The notes: generated from the letters alone by a model not told the origin. A stretch of DNA of 64,000 nucleotides from Paraburkholderia ferrariae NBRC 106233 (GCF_000685035.1 NZ_BAYB01000009.1:62001-126000), one strand, 5' to 3'. Positions 43,285-51,924 are shown, numbered from the stretch's first letter. Made by a program: numbers and translations.

Positions 43285-44616
43285 TTACCGCGCAGGAAAG
43301 AACCGGTTCGCGGGCCGCGGCAGCCCCAGATGCTCGCGCAAGGTCGAACCCGTGTATTCGCGGCGGAAGATGCCGCGCCGCTGCAGTTCCGGCACCACCT
43401 TCGCGGTGAAGTCGTCGAGCCCCTGCGGCAGGAACGGGAACATGATATTGAAGCCGTCGCTGCCCTCTTCCACGAGCCACTGCTCCATTTCGTCGGCAAT
43501 CGACTTCGCCGTGCCCACCATCTGCAATCCCGAGTAGCCGCCTACCCGCTGCGCCAGTTGCCGGACCGTCAGCCCTTCCTCGCGCGCCCAATCGACAATA
43601 CGCTGGCGCGCCGACTGGCTGGCGTTGGACTCGGGAATCTCCGGCAGCGGCCCATCGGGGTCGAAGCCCGACGCGTCGTGACCGAGGGCGATGGAAAGCG
43701 AAGCGATGCCGCTGTCGTAGTGAACGAAGGTATCCAGCAGCGCCCGCTTTTCGCGCGCCTCGTCGAGCGAATCGCCCACCACCACGAAAGCGCCCGGCAG
43801 GATCTTCAGGTGATCGCGCGCGCGGCCGAGCGGCTCGAGCTGCGCTTTCACGTCTGCGTAGAAGCGCTTGCCCGCCTCGAGGTTAGGCTGCGCCGTGAAC
43901 ACGGCCTCGGCGGTTTGCGCCGCCAGTTGCCGCCCGGCCTCCGACGACCCGGCCTGCACGACCACCGGCCAGCCCTGCGGCGGCCGTGCGATGTTCAGCG
44001 GCCCGCGCACCGAGAGATGCTCGCCGCGATGCGCCAGCACGTGCAGCTTCGCCGGATCGAAATAGTCGCCGCTCTCCACGTCGCGAACGAATGCGTCGTC
44101 GTCCCAGCTATCCCAAAGGCCCGTTACCACGTCGAAGAATTCGCGAGCGCGCCGGTAGCGGTCGTCGTGCTCCATATGCTCTTCGAGGCCGAAATTCAAG
44201 GCCGCATCCGGGTTCGAAGTCGTCACGAGATTCCAGCCGGCGCGCCCGCCGCTCAGGTGGTCGAGCGACGCGAAGCGGCGTGCCACGTGGTACGGCGCGT
44301 CGAAGGTGGTCGAGGCGGTGGCGACGAGGCCGATCTTCTCCGTCACCGCGGCGAGCGCCGAGAGCAGCGTGAAGGGCTCGAACGACGTGGCCGTATGGCT
44401 GCGGCGCAGCGCCTGCACCGGCATGTTCAGCACCGCCAGATGGTCGGCCATGAAGAAGGCGTCGAAGCGGGCCGCTTCGAGCGTCTGCGCAAGACGCTTG
44501 ATGTGCGCGAAATTGAAGTTTGCGTCGGGCCACGCGCCGGGAAAGCGCCAAGCGCCGGTGTGCAGGCTGACGGGGCGCATGAACGCGCCAAGATGCAATT
44601 GACGGGTGCGGGTCAT
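43285..44616 (-). CDS. Flavin-dependent monooxygenase, NtaA/DszA/DmoA type
   Basis: 443 residues. Same superfamily as the enzyme at 39194 but a different subgroup: LHLGAFMRPVSLHTGAWRFPGAWPDANFNFAHIKRLAQTLEAARFDAFFMADH, TTFDAPYHVARRFASLDHLSGGRAGWNLVTT and VVVQAGSSEAGRQLAAQTAEAVFTAQ. It needs FMNH2 from a partner reductase, which is not in the window. It is the first gene of the minus-strand sulfur cluster and divergent from the MetQ-like gene. Confidence 0.87.
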   Translation of the reverse strand: MTRTRQLHLGAFMRPVSLHTGAWRFPGAWPDANFNFAHIKRLAQTLEAARFDAFFMADHLAVLNMPVQALRRSHTATSFEPFTLLSALAAVTEKIGLVATASTTFDAPYHVARRFASLDHLSGGRAGWNLVTTSNPDAALNFGLEEHMEHDDRYRRAREFFDVVTGLWDSWDDDAFVRDVESGDYFDPAKLHVLAHRGEHLSVRGPLNIARPPQGWPVVVQAGSSEAGRQLAAQTAEAVFTAQPNLEAGKRFYADVKAQLEPLGRARDHLKILPGAFVVVGDSLDEAREKRALLDTFVHYDSGIASLSIALGHDASGFDPDGPLPEIPESNASQSARQRIVDWAREEGLTVRQLAQRVGGYSGLQMVGTAKSIADEMEQWLVEEGSDGFNIMFPFLPQGLDDFTAKVVPELQRRGIFRREYTGSTLREHLGLPRPANRFFPAR

Positions 44617-44689
44617 GGTTCGGGCAGTGGAAAAACGGAGCCCCTACCATACGCCGGTTCTTCGATCGGCGCAGAATCCCAACGCATTG

Positions 44690-44703
44690 TGTGCCTATGC
44701 ACA
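44690..44703. promoter_or_regulatory. Short palindrome between monooxygenase and metQ-like gene
   Basis: TGTGC and GCACA around CTAT, in the divergent 268-bp region. It is placed 73 bp before the monooxygenase start and could be an operator for the sulfur cluster. No sigma-54 promoter (TGGCAC-N5-TTGC) was found in this region. Confidence 0.3.
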
Positions 44704-44884
44704 GGTTCCGGCCTTTTCACCCGTTGGAATAAGCATTTCACCCAGCGCCGTTCGCGCTCTGTCGTTCACAAAAGCAGTGCATATCACCGTGCCGCGCATA
44801 ACCATAGCGCCCGAAATTGGTTGTCGCGACAGCGGGCCATTCCCTAGCATCGGCACATCTTCAACCCGTGGAATGGTGTATCGA

Positions 44885-45718
44885 ATGAACCAGAACAAAA
44901 GAAAATGGCTTGCAACGCTGCTGGCTTCGGGGGTCCTTGCCGCAGGGTTCGGCAGCGCGCAGCGGGCGGTTGCCGCGGAGCAGACAGTACGTGTGGGCAT
45001 CATGTCGGGCGAAGACGAGGACGTGTGGCGCGTGGTGGCCGCGAATGCCGCGAAGCACGGCCTCACCGTGAAAGTGACGACGTTCTCCGACTACACGCAG
45101 CCCAACGAAGCGCTCTCCGAACACGATCTGGACGCCAACTCGTTCCAGCACAAGCCCTATCTCGATGCACAGATCAAGGCGCGCAACTATGCGATCGTGC
45201 CGGTGGGCTACACCTATGTCCAGCCTATCGGGCTTTATTCGGTCAAGGTGAAGTCGGTGGCCGACCTGCCGCACGGGGCGATCATCGGCGTGCCGAACGA
45301 TCCTAGCAACGAAGGCCGCGCGCTTCTGCTGCTGCAGGCACAGGGTCTCATCACCTTGCGCAGCGACGTGGGGCTGCTGCCCACCGCGCGCGACATCGCG
45401 AAGAATCCCAAGGACATCAAGATCAAGGAACTCGACGCGGGCATTGTCGGCCGTGCGATCGGCGACCTCGACGCCGCCGTGGTCAACACCGACTGGGCCA
45501 TCAAGGCCGGCATCCGCATTCCGGATCAGCGCATCGCGCAAGAGGCCGTGGGCAGCAATCCGTACCGCAACTTCATCGCGGTCAACGCGAAGGACGAAAC
45601 AGCCCCGTGGGTGAAAGCGCTGGTGCAAAGCTATCAGCAACCCAACGTAGCCGCGGAAATCCTCACCGTTTATCACGGCGCCACGCTGCCGGCCTGGCAG
45701 GGCGCGCGACAGCAGTAA
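44885..45718 (+). CDS. metQ: MetQ/NlpA-family ABC transporter substrate-binding protein
   Basis: 277 residues from ATG 44885. A signal peptide ends near RAVAA and contains no cysteine, so unlike E. coli MetQ it is not a lipoprotein. The binding domain has VGIMSGEDEDVWRVVAANAAKHG, DLDANSFQHKPYLD, VGYTYVQPIGLYSVKVKS and IGVPNDPSNEGRALLLLQ, all typical. It should bind methionine or a related sulfur compound. No ATPase or permease gene is adjacent, so it must use components encoded elsewhere. Confidence 0.88.
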   Translation: MNQNKRKWLATLLASGVLAAGFGSAQRAVAAEQTVRVGIMSGEDEDVWRVVAANAAKHGLTVKVTTFSDYTQPNEALSEHDLDANSFQHKPYLDAQIKARNYAIVPVGYTYVQPIGLYSVKVKSVADLPHGAIIGVPNDPSNEGRALLLLQAQGLITLRSDVGLLPTARDIAKNPKDIKIKELDAGIVGRAIGDLDAAVVNTDWAIKAGIRIPDQRIAQEAVGSNPYRNFIAVNAKDETAPWVKALVQSYQQPNVAAEILTVYHGATLPAWQGARQQ

Positions 45719-45736
45719 GCTCGACGGGGGCATGAC

Positions 45737-45797
45737 CAATCGCCGCGATTGATCTGCTCAATTGACCGATCAATTCGTGGCAATCGCGCGTCGATTG
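45737..45797. repeat. Cluster of overlapping inverted repeats
   Basis: Three elements in 61 bp: CAATCGC-C-GCGATTG (45737-45751), AATTGA-N4-TCAATT (45760-45775), which nests in ATTGATC...GATCAAT (45748-45774), and CAATCG-N5-CGATTG (45781-45797). It lies between the MetQ-like and DUF4148 genes. It could be a multi-site operator or an RNA structure ending the metQ transcript. Confidence 0.5.
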
Positions 45798-45919
45798 TCA
45801 GTTTCATCCGAATACTGATGTCGAAGCGCGCCTCTTTATCGAGCGCGCGCCGCTTTCTAGACTTGGCTCACGCTGCGAACGAAATCGTTCGCCCTTCTAC
45901 CGAAATACGTGAGTCCATC

Positions 45920-46255
45920 ATGAAATCGATCATCAAGCTTGCTCTTGCCACGGCCGCTGCCGTTACTTTGGCCGCACCGCTTGCCGCCACCGCGCAGGAA
46001 AACCAGCCGCTCACGCGCGCCCAGGTGCGCGCGCAACTCGTCGAACTCGAACAGGCCGGCTACCGGCCTTCGCTCGGCTTCGACCCCTACTATCCCGACG
46101 ACATCCAGGCCGCCGAGCGCAAGGTCGCGGCACAACACGCAGCGCAAGCCCAGCAAGGAGGCTTCGGCGGCGTGGCCAACGGCACGTCGCAGGCTGGCGC
46201 GCGCGGCGACACGGCGGTGAGCTCGTATTCGCCGCCGATCAGCGTGGCACGCTAA
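45920..46255 (+). CDS. DUF4148 exported small protein
   Basis: 111 residues. Signal peptide MKSIIKLALATAAAVTLAAPLAATA, then the DUF4148 core PLTRAQVRAQLVELEQAGYRPSLGFDPYYPDDIQAAERKVAA, then a Gln/Gly/Ser-rich tail. The family is abundant in Burkholderia and exported, with no known function. The start was chosen at the signal peptide; the frame is open upstream across a repeat-rich region. Confidence 0.87.
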   Translation: MKSIIKLALATAAAVTLAAPLAATAQENQPLTRAQVRAQLVELEQAGYRPSLGFDPYYPDDIQAAERKVAAQHAAQAQQGGFGGVANGTSQAGARGDTAVSSYSPPISVAR

Positions 46256-46282
46256 AAACCGGGGAACCGGGACACCTGCCGC

Positions 46283-47170
46283 TCAAGCGGAAGGCTGCGC
46301 TACTTCATCGAGCCGCGACAGAAAGAGCTGCAACGTAGGCGAGGTATTCGCGCGGTTGTATCCGACCACGAGGTCGATGGTGGGTGCCTCGCCTTCCAGC
46401 GGGCGGCTGACGACCGACCACGGCAGCAGGTTGTTTGCATACTCCGGCATAAGTGCCAGCCCGCGCGTGGAAGCGACGAGCGACATGGCCATGGCGAGAT
46501 TGTCCACGCCATGTTCGGGGGTAACCGCCACGTTGTTGGCCTCCAGGTAGGCGGCGATCACGTCGTGCAGCACGCGCGCCTTGTTCGACGCCATGACGAA
46601 CGGCTCGCCGGCAAAGTCCCCGGGGCCGATGGCGGCCCGCGCAGTGAGCCGGTGGTCGCTCGGCATCAGGACGACGAGTTTCTCGCGGTACACCACCCGG
46701 TATTCGAGGTCGTAGCCCGGTTCGGCGCGCAGGAAACCCAGGTCGAGCTTGCCGCGGGCGAGCGCATCGGCCAGGTCGGGCGAGTAGTAGCTCGACACCG
46801 TCACGTCGATGTTCGGCAGTTCGTCGCGCAGAACCTGCATCGCACGCGGAAGCCACGTCATTTCCTGCCCGGTGAGGAAGCCGAGCGCGAACACCTTGCG
46901 TTCGGGCAGCGCCGCGCGGCGCGCCGCCTCGGCGGCCGCATCGACCTGCGCGAGCGCGAGCCGGGCATGGTCGAGAAAGGCCTTGCCGGCGGCAGTCAGT
47001 TCGACACCGCGCGCGCTGCGGCTGAACAGCTCCACGCCCACTTGATCCTCCAGGTCGCGAATCTGGCGGCTCAAGGAAGGCTGCGACGTATAGAGCCGCT
47101 GCTCCGCCGCGACGGTCAGGCTGCCCGTTTCCGCCACCGCCACGAAATACCGCAGATGCCGCAACTCCAT
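46283..47170 (-). CDS. LysR-family regulator of the SDR/OYE modules
   Basis: 295 residues from ATG 47170, where MELRHLRYFVAVAETGSLTVAAEQRLYTSQPSLSRQIRDLED begins. It resembles HcaR/CatR-type regulators in its helix-turn-helix and has a full effector-binding domain. It lies divergent from the first SDR gene, and the LysR-type box at 47190-47204 is 20 bp before its start, suggesting autoregulation. The same box occurs before the second SDR gene, so it probably controls both modules. Confidence 0.9.
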   Translation of the reverse strand: MELRHLRYFVAVAETGSLTVAAEQRLYTSQPSLSRQIRDLEDQVGVELFSRSARGVELTAAGKAFLDHARLALAQVDAAAEAARRAALPERKVFALGFLTGQEMTWLPRAMQVLRDELPNIDVTVSSYYSPDLADALARGKLDLGFLRAEPGYDLEYRVVYREKLVVLMPSDHRLTARAAIGPGDFAGEPFVMASNKARVLHDVIAAYLEANNVAVTPEHGVDNLAMAMSLVASTRGLALMPEYANNLLPWSVVSRPLEGEAPTIDLVVGYNRANTSPTLQLFLSRLDEVAQPSA

Positions 47171-47189
47171 CGCGCCCTCCTTGTGTCCC

Positions 47190-47204
47190 ATGCCTCGCAG
47201 GTAT
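47190..47204. promoter_or_regulatory. LysR box, copy 1 (first SDR/OYE module)
   Basis: ATGCCTCGCAGGTAT, matching copy 2 at 12 of 15 positions. It contains a T-N11-A core. It is followed after exactly 11 bp by the block at 47216. Confidence 0.7.
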
Positions 47205-47215
47205 GCCGGCAAGCC

Positions 47216-47254
47216 TACAAAGTCTTTTTCGTCCGCGCAAGCGGCAACTAGAGT
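47216..47254 (+). promoter_or_regulatory. Promoter, copy 1 (first SDR/OYE module)
   Basis: TACAAAGTCTTTTTC (47216-47230), then 18 bp, then TAGAGT (47249-47254) as -10. The 15-bp block is identical in copy 2. The LysR box is centred about 64 bp before the predicted start of transcription near 47261. Confidence 0.65.
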
Positions 47255-47384
47255 ACGGCACATGGCAGCACGCACGGCACGACAGGCAGAACCGCTGTTC
47301 CGTGCGAGCGCACCCGGTCATACCGCGCAGCGATGGCGCGCAGGCATGCCCGGCCCCTCCCACCGATTCATCAGGAGATTCGTC

Positions 47385-48131
47385 ATGTCCCAGCTCACCG
47401 GCAAGACCGCGCTCGTCACGGGCGCCTCGCGCGGCATCGGCCGCGCCATCGCGCTCTCGCTCGCCCGTGCCGGCGCCCAGGTGCTCGTGCACTACGGCAA
47501 TGCCGAAGAGGCCGCCGACGCAGTCGTTGCCGAAATTCGCGCCGCCGGCGGCAAGGCCCAGAAAGTAGCCGCCAACCTGCGCGACGCCGACGGCCCGCAT
47601 CAGTTGGCAAAGCGCGTGCGGGCGATCGTCGGCGACCGGCTGGACATCCTCGTGGCCAACGCGGGCGTTTCGAAGTCGGCGCCGATCGAGGCAACGAGCG
47701 TCGAGGACTTCAACCAGCTTTTCGCCGTGAACGTGCGGGCGCCGTACTTCCTCGTGCAACAACTCCTGCCCACCATGTGCAAGGGCAGCAGCATCGTCCT
47801 GCTTTCCTCGCTGGCCGTGCGCACGGCCGTCGGCGCGATTTCGGCGTATGCCGCCAGCAAGGGCGCCGTGGACACGCTCGTCAAGCACTTCGCCGCGGCG
47901 CTCGGCCCGCGCGGCATCCGCGTGAACGCCGTGGCCCCGGGCGTGGTGGCCACCGATATGTCGAGCTTCACGAAGACCGAAGCGGGCCGCGAAACGGCAC
48001 TCGGCATGCAGGCCTTCAAGCGCATCGCCCAGCCGGACGACATTGCCGAAGCGGTTGCGTTCCTCGCCTCCGACGCGGCCCGCTGGGTGACCGGCGACAC
48101 GCTGCGCATCGACGGCGGTTCGCGTCTCTGA
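47385..48131 (+). CDS. SDR oxidoreductase (module 1)
   Basis: 248 residues from ATG 47385 with AGGAG upstream. Classical SDR: cofactor loop TGASRGIGRA, NAGVS, catalytic LLSSL serine, SAYAASKGAVDTLV tyrosine and lysine, and the ending WVTGDTLRIDGGS. A basic residue or Asn-rich loop after strand 2 (VHYGNAEEAAD) suggests NADPH. It is a close paralogue of the module 2 SDR. Together with the OYE that follows it should carry out two reductions or redox steps on one substrate. Confidence 0.9.
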   Translation: MSQLTGKTALVTGASRGIGRAIALSLARAGAQVLVHYGNAEEAADAVVAEIRAAGGKAQKVAANLRDADGPHQLAKRVRAIVGDRLDILVANAGVSKSAPIEATSVEDFNQLFAVNVRAPYFLVQQLLPTMCKGSSIVLLSSLAVRTAVGAISAYAASKGAVDTLVKHFAAALGPRGIRVNAVAPGVVATDMSSFTKTEAGRETALGMQAFKRIAQPDDIAEAVAFLASDAARWVTGDTLRIDGGSRL

Positions 48132-48209
48132 TTCCCGATTTCACGCTTTCTTTACGGTAAAAACCTTCCCATTTATTTCGCATTGCGAATTACATTCCGG
48201 AGCATTGCA

Positions 48210-49310
48210 ATGACCACCCTCTTCACCCCTGTCAAGATCGGCGCCTATGCCCTTTCGCACCGCGTCGCGCTCGCACCGCTCACCCGCATGCGCTCGGAAA
48301 CGGGCGACATCCCCGGCGACCTGATGGTCGAGTACTACGCCCAGCGTGCCAGCGAAGGCGGCCTGCTCATCGCCGAAGCGACGCCCGTTTCGGTACGCGG
48401 CAACGGCTACCAGGGCGCACCCGGCATCTATGCCGACGAACAGATCGCAGGCTGGAAGCGCGTCGTCGATGCCGTCCACGCAAAGGGCGCGCGCATCGTC
48501 CTGCAGCTTTTCCATGCGGGCCGCCAGTCGCATCGCGACCTGCAGCCCGGCGGTGCCGCACCGCTTGCGCCTTCTGCGATCCCGTTCGAAGGCATGGCCC
48601 ACACGAAAGACGGCTGGCAACCCGCCACGCCTCCGCGCGAGATGACGCTCGAAGACATCGCCACCGCTATCGAGGAATTCCGCGAGGGCGCGGTACGGGC
48701 GAAAGCAGCGGGCTTCGACGGCGTTGAGATCCACGGCGCCAACGGCTACCTCGTGGACCAGTTTCTCCAGGACGGCTCGAACCATCGCACCGATGCCTAC
48801 GGCGGCCCGGTGGAGAACCGCGTGCGCTTCCTGGCGGAAGTGACGGCCGCCGCCGTATCCGTTTTCGGCACCGACCGCGTGGGCGTGCGCCTCGCGCCAG
48901 GCGGCACGTTCGGCGGCATGTCGGACAGCGACCCGGCCCGCACCTTCGCCCATGCGGCGCGCGAGCTGGACGCATTCGGCCTCGCCTGGCTGCACGTGAT
49001 CGAACCGCGCGTGGCAGGCAGCCAGGAGGTGACGGAAGGGGCCCACGCCGTTGCCGCCCGCGATCTGCGGGCGCACTTCCACGGCCCGATCATCGCCGCC
49101 GGTGGCTTCTCGCCCGAATCTGCCGCGGCTATCGTCGCGGCGGGCGAAGCGGACCTCGTGGCATTCGGGCGCCATTTCATCGCCAACCCCGACCTGCCGC
49201 ATCGCATCCGCCATGGCCTGCCGCTCAACGCGTATGACCGCAGCACGTTCTATGGCGGCGATCACCGCGGCTACACCGACTATCCGGCTGTGAGCGCTGT
49301 GGCCGCCTGA
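48210..49310 (+). CDS. Old yellow enzyme-type alkene reductase (module 1)
   Basis: 366 residues from ATG 48210 with GGAG upstream. OYE features: LFTPVKIGAYALSHRVALAPLTRMRSETGDIPGDLMVEYYAQRAS, HAGRQSH, the substrate-binding H-x2-N in EIHGANGYLVDQFLQDGSNHRTDAYGG, and GGFSPESAAAIVAAGEADLVAFGRHFIANPDLP for FMN phosphate. It uses FMN and NAD(P)H to reduce activated C=C bonds, as in NemA or xenobiotic reductases. It lies 78 bp after SDR 1. Confidence 0.92.
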   Translation: MTTLFTPVKIGAYALSHRVALAPLTRMRSETGDIPGDLMVEYYAQRASEGGLLIAEATPVSVRGNGYQGAPGIYADEQIAGWKRVVDAVHAKGARIVLQLFHAGRQSHRDLQPGGAAPLAPSAIPFEGMAHTKDGWQPATPPREMTLEDIATAIEEFREGAVRAKAAGFDGVEIHGANGYLVDQFLQDGSNHRTDAYGGPVENRVRFLAEVTAAAVSVFGTDRVGVRLAPGGTFGGMSDSDPARTFAHAARELDAFGLAWLHVIEPRVAGSQEVTEGAHAVAARDLRAHFHGPIIAAGGFSPESAAAIVAAGEADLVAFGRHFIANPDLPHRIRHGLPLNAYDRSTFYGGDHRGYTDYPAVSAVAA

Positions 49311-49335
49311 GCCCGACCCGCGCCCCGCGCGCCCA

Positions 49336-49374
49336 GCCAGGGTCGCCATGCCCACCGGGGATGGCGGCCCTGGC
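49336..49374 (+). terminator. Hairpin after module 1, possible terminator
   Basis: GCCAGGGTCGCCAT (49336-49349) and ATGGCGGCCCTGGC (49361-49374) form a 14-bp stem with a single G-T pair. It lies 26 bp after the OYE stop. There is no T-run, so termination is less certain. Confidence 0.5.
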
Positions 49375-49423
49375 GCGTCTCGCTCACAGGGGTAGTACAG
49401 GGGCAGGCAGTGCCGCCGCGGTC

Positions 49424-49438
49424 ATGCCTTGCAAGCAT
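49424..49438. promoter_or_regulatory. LysR box, copy 2 (second SDR/OYE module)
   Basis: ATGCCTTGCAAGCAT, with a perfect CTTGCAAG centre and a T-N11-A core. It is followed after 11 bp by the same block as in copy 1. Confidence 0.75.
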
Positions 49439-49449
49439 GCCCACCCACT

Positions 49450-49488
49450 TACAAAGTCTTTTTCCTTCGCCCTCGCGGCCACTAAATT
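49450..49488 (+). promoter_or_regulatory. Promoter, copy 2 (second SDR/OYE module)
   Basis: TACAAAGTCTTTTTC (49450-49464), then 18 bp, then TAAATT (49483-49488). Same layout as copy 1, so the two promoters derive from one ancestor and should be co-regulated. Confidence 0.7.
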
Positions 49489-49551
49489 AGTTTCCAGCAG
49501 CAGACATTCACCGGCCCCTTACGCCGAACCCAACCTCTCAGGAGAAAGATC

Positions 49552-50298
49552 ATGTCGAAGCTCAACGGAAAGACGGCCCTCGTTACCGGCGCCTCGCGCG
49601 GCATCGGGCGGGCAAGCGCACTCGCGCTCGCCCAGGCCGGCGCATACGTGCTGGTTCACTACAACAGCGGCGCAGCGGCCGCCGATGAAGTTGTCGAAGC
49701 CATCCGCGCAGCCGGCGGCCGCGCCGACAAGGTGCAGGCCGACATGAGCGCCGCCGACGGCCCCGCTATCCTCGCGGCCCGCGCGCGGGAGATCGTGGGC
49801 GAACGGCTCGACGTGGTGGTGGCCAACGCCGGCATCGCGAAGGAACTGAGCATTCAGGACACCACGGTTGCCGACTTCGACGAACTCTTCGCCGTCAACG
49901 TGCGCGCACCGTATTTCCTCGTACAGCAGTTGCTGCCGGTGCTGGTCGCGGGCAGCAGTGTCGTGCTGCTCTCGTCGCTGGCCGCGCATGCGTCGGTGGG
50001 GCAACTGAGCGCGTACGCCGCGACCAAGGGCGCCATCGATACGCTCGTGCTCCACTTCGCCGCCGCGCTGGGCGAACGCGGCATTCGCGTGAACGCTGTC
50101 GCGCCGGGCGTGGTGGCTACCGATATGTCCGCCTTTGCGCGCACCGACGAAGGCCGCGACTTCACCCTCGGCCTGCAGGCGCTCAAGCGCGTGGCGAACG
50201 CGCAGGACATTGCCGATGCCGTCGCCTTCCTGGCCTCCGACGACGCCCGCTGGATCACCGGCGACACGCTGCGCGTGGACGGCGGCTCGAAGCTCTAA
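49552..50298 (+). CDS. SDR oxidoreductase (module 2)
   Basis: 248 residues, the same length as SDR 1 and very similar throughout (TGASRGIGRASALALAQAGAYVLVHYN; NVRAPYFLVQQLLPVLVAGSSVVLLSSLAAHASVGQLSAYAATKGA). AGGAG precedes the ATG. The catalytic Ser, Tyr and Lys are present. The pair arose by duplication of a promoter-SDR-OYE unit. Confidence 0.9.
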   Translation: MSKLNGKTALVTGASRGIGRASALALAQAGAYVLVHYNSGAAAADEVVEAIRAAGGRADKVQADMSAADGPAILAARAREIVGERLDVVVANAGIAKELSIQDTTVADFDELFAVNVRAPYFLVQQLLPVLVAGSSVVLLSSLAAHASVGQLSAYAATKGAIDTLVLHFAAALGERGIRVNAVAPGVVATDMSAFARTDEGRDFTLGLQALKRVANAQDIADAVAFLASDDARWITGDTLRVDGGSKL

Positions 50299-50354
50299 GG
50301 CCATACCTGCCGGATCCGAAACCAGAATCTCAAGCAAACAATAAGGAATCCAGA

Positions 50355-51500
50355 ATGAATGCCAACGAACTCAAGCTGCTTTCGCCGGTCAACGTCGGCC
50401 CGCTCTCCCTCTCCCACCGCGTGGTGCTCGCACCGATGACGCGCCTGCGCTCCGAAGCCGACGACAGTCCGAGTGCGATGATGGTGGCGTACTACCGCCA
50501 GCGCGCTTCGGCGGGCGGTCTGCTCATCACGGAAAGCGCCCACCCGTCCTACGACAGCCGCGGCTACATCGGCGCGCCGGGCATCTATACCGATGCGCAC
50601 GTCGAAGCCTGGAAGCAGATTACCGATGCCGTGCACGCCAGCGGTGGCCGCATCTTCATGCAGATCGCCCACGACGGCCGCCAGTCGCACGTGGACCTGA
50701 GCTGGGGCAACGCGCCGGTCGCGCCCTCCGTGGTGCCCTATGAAACCACCGTGCTCACGCAAGACGGCTGGGTGCCGAACTCGCCCCACCGCGCGCTGGA
50801 ACTGCACGAGATTCCCGCGATCGTCGAGTCGTTCCGCCGCGCCGCCGAGCGCGCGAAGGAGGCCGGTTTCGACGGCGTCGAACTGCACAACGCCAACGGC
50901 TACCTTGCCGATACCTTTCTCCAGGACGGCACCAACACGCGCACCGACGCCTACGGCGGCACGGTCGCAAAGCGCGCGCGCTTCTCGCTGGAAGTGGTCG
51001 ATGCCTTCGCCTCGGTGTGGGGCGCGGACCGGGTGGGCGTACGCGTTTCGCCGAGCGGCCGCTGGGGCGCCATCTCCGACAGCAATCCGCAAGCGACGTT
51101 TGGCTACTTTGCAGACCGTCTGAACACTTATGGGCTAGCTTATCTGCATGTGATCGAGCCGCGGGTGATGGGCACCGAAACGCTGGAGGAAGGCGCCGAG
51201 CCGGTGGCCTCGTCGTTCCTGCGCCAGCACTTCTTCGGCCCAATCATCGCCGCAGGCGGCTTCACGCGCGAAGGCGCCGAGAGCATCCTGCAACGCGGCG
51301 ACGCGGACCTGGTGGCATTCGGCCGCTGGTTCTCGTCGAACCCCGACCTGCCGGAGCGCTTCCGCCACGGGCACCCGCTCACGCCGTACCGGCGCGATGC
51401 GTTCTGGGGCGGCAACGAAAGCGATTACATCGACTTCAAGACGTACGACGAAGAACTGCAGGCGCAAGTCGTAGCCGAGTCATGCACGAGCAATGAATGA
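50355..51500 (+). CDS. Old yellow enzyme-type alkene reductase (module 2)
   Basis: 381 residues. It is a clear paralogue of OYE 1: LLSPVNVGPLSLSHRVVLAPMTRLRSEADDSPSAMMVAYYRQRAS, AHDGRQSH, LHNANGYLADTFLQDGTNTRTDAYGG and GGFTREGAESILQRGDADLVAFGRWFSSNPDLP. The substrate-binding pair is H-N-A-N here and H-G-A-N in OYE 1, and AHAGRQSH is altered to AHDGRQSH, so substrates may differ. It follows SDR 2 by 56 bp. Confidence 0.92.
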   Translation: MNANELKLLSPVNVGPLSLSHRVVLAPMTRLRSEADDSPSAMMVAYYRQRASAGGLLITESAHPSYDSRGYIGAPGIYTDAHVEAWKQITDAVHASGGRIFMQIAHDGRQSHVDLSWGNAPVAPSVVPYETTVLTQDGWVPNSPHRALELHEIPAIVESFRRAAERAKEAGFDGVELHNANGYLADTFLQDGTNTRTDAYGGTVAKRARFSLEVVDAFASVWGADRVGVRVSPSGRWGAISDSNPQATFGYFADRLNTYGLAYLHVIEPRVMGTETLEEGAEPVASSFLRQHFFGPIIAAGGFTREGAESILQRGDADLVAFGRWFSSNPDLPERFRHGHPLTPYRRDAFWGGNESDYIDFKTYDEELQAQVVAESCTSNE

Positions 51501-51534
51501 GTCACTCCCAACCCTTTCGACAAGGAGCACTGCC

Positions 51535-51924
51535 ATGACCACCCCGAGCGCAAAGACCGTAAAGATCCCCGGCCCCGACCACCCCATCACCATCGAGCCC
51601 ACCGGCTCGCGCGTGGTGGTCAAGGCGGGCGGCCGCGTGATCGCCGATACGCACCGCGCGCTGACGCTGCGCGAAGCGAGCTACCCCGCCGTGATCTACG
51701 TGCCGCGTGAAGACGGGGACATGACGCTGCTCGCACGCACCGACCACGCAACGTACTGCCCCTACAAGGGCGACTGCGCGTACTACTCGATCGTGCCTGC
51801 CGGCGAGCGCGCCGTGAACGCGGTATGGACCTATGAAGCCCCGCACGCCGCGGTGGCCGAAATCAAGGACCACCTCGCGTTCTATCCCGATCGCGTCGAT
51901 TCGATCGAAGTCCTTAACACCTGA
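51535..51924 (+). CDS. DUF427 protein
   Basis: 129 residues from ATG 51535 with AAGGAG upstream. It has the family pattern VVVKAGGRVIADTHRALTLREASYPAVIYVPREDGDMTLLARTDHATYCPYKGDCAYYSI and the ending HLAFYPDRV. DUF427 proteins form a small beta-tent fold. The function is unknown. It lies 34 bp after OYE 2 and is followed by more oxidoreductase genes, so it is probably part of the same transcript. Confidence 0.9.
   Translation: MTTPSAKTVKIPGPDHPITIEPTGSRVVVKAGGRVIADTHRALTLREASYPAVIYVPREDGDMTLLARTDHATYCPYKGDCAYYSIVPAGERAVNAVWTYEAPHAAVAEIKDHLAFYPDRVDSIEVLNT

Noticed and set aside
44617-44884. Sigma-54 promoter for the sulfur genes, expected from SfnR systems.
   Set aside because: No TGGCAC-N5-TTGC match on either strand, and no SfnR-type activator gene in the window.
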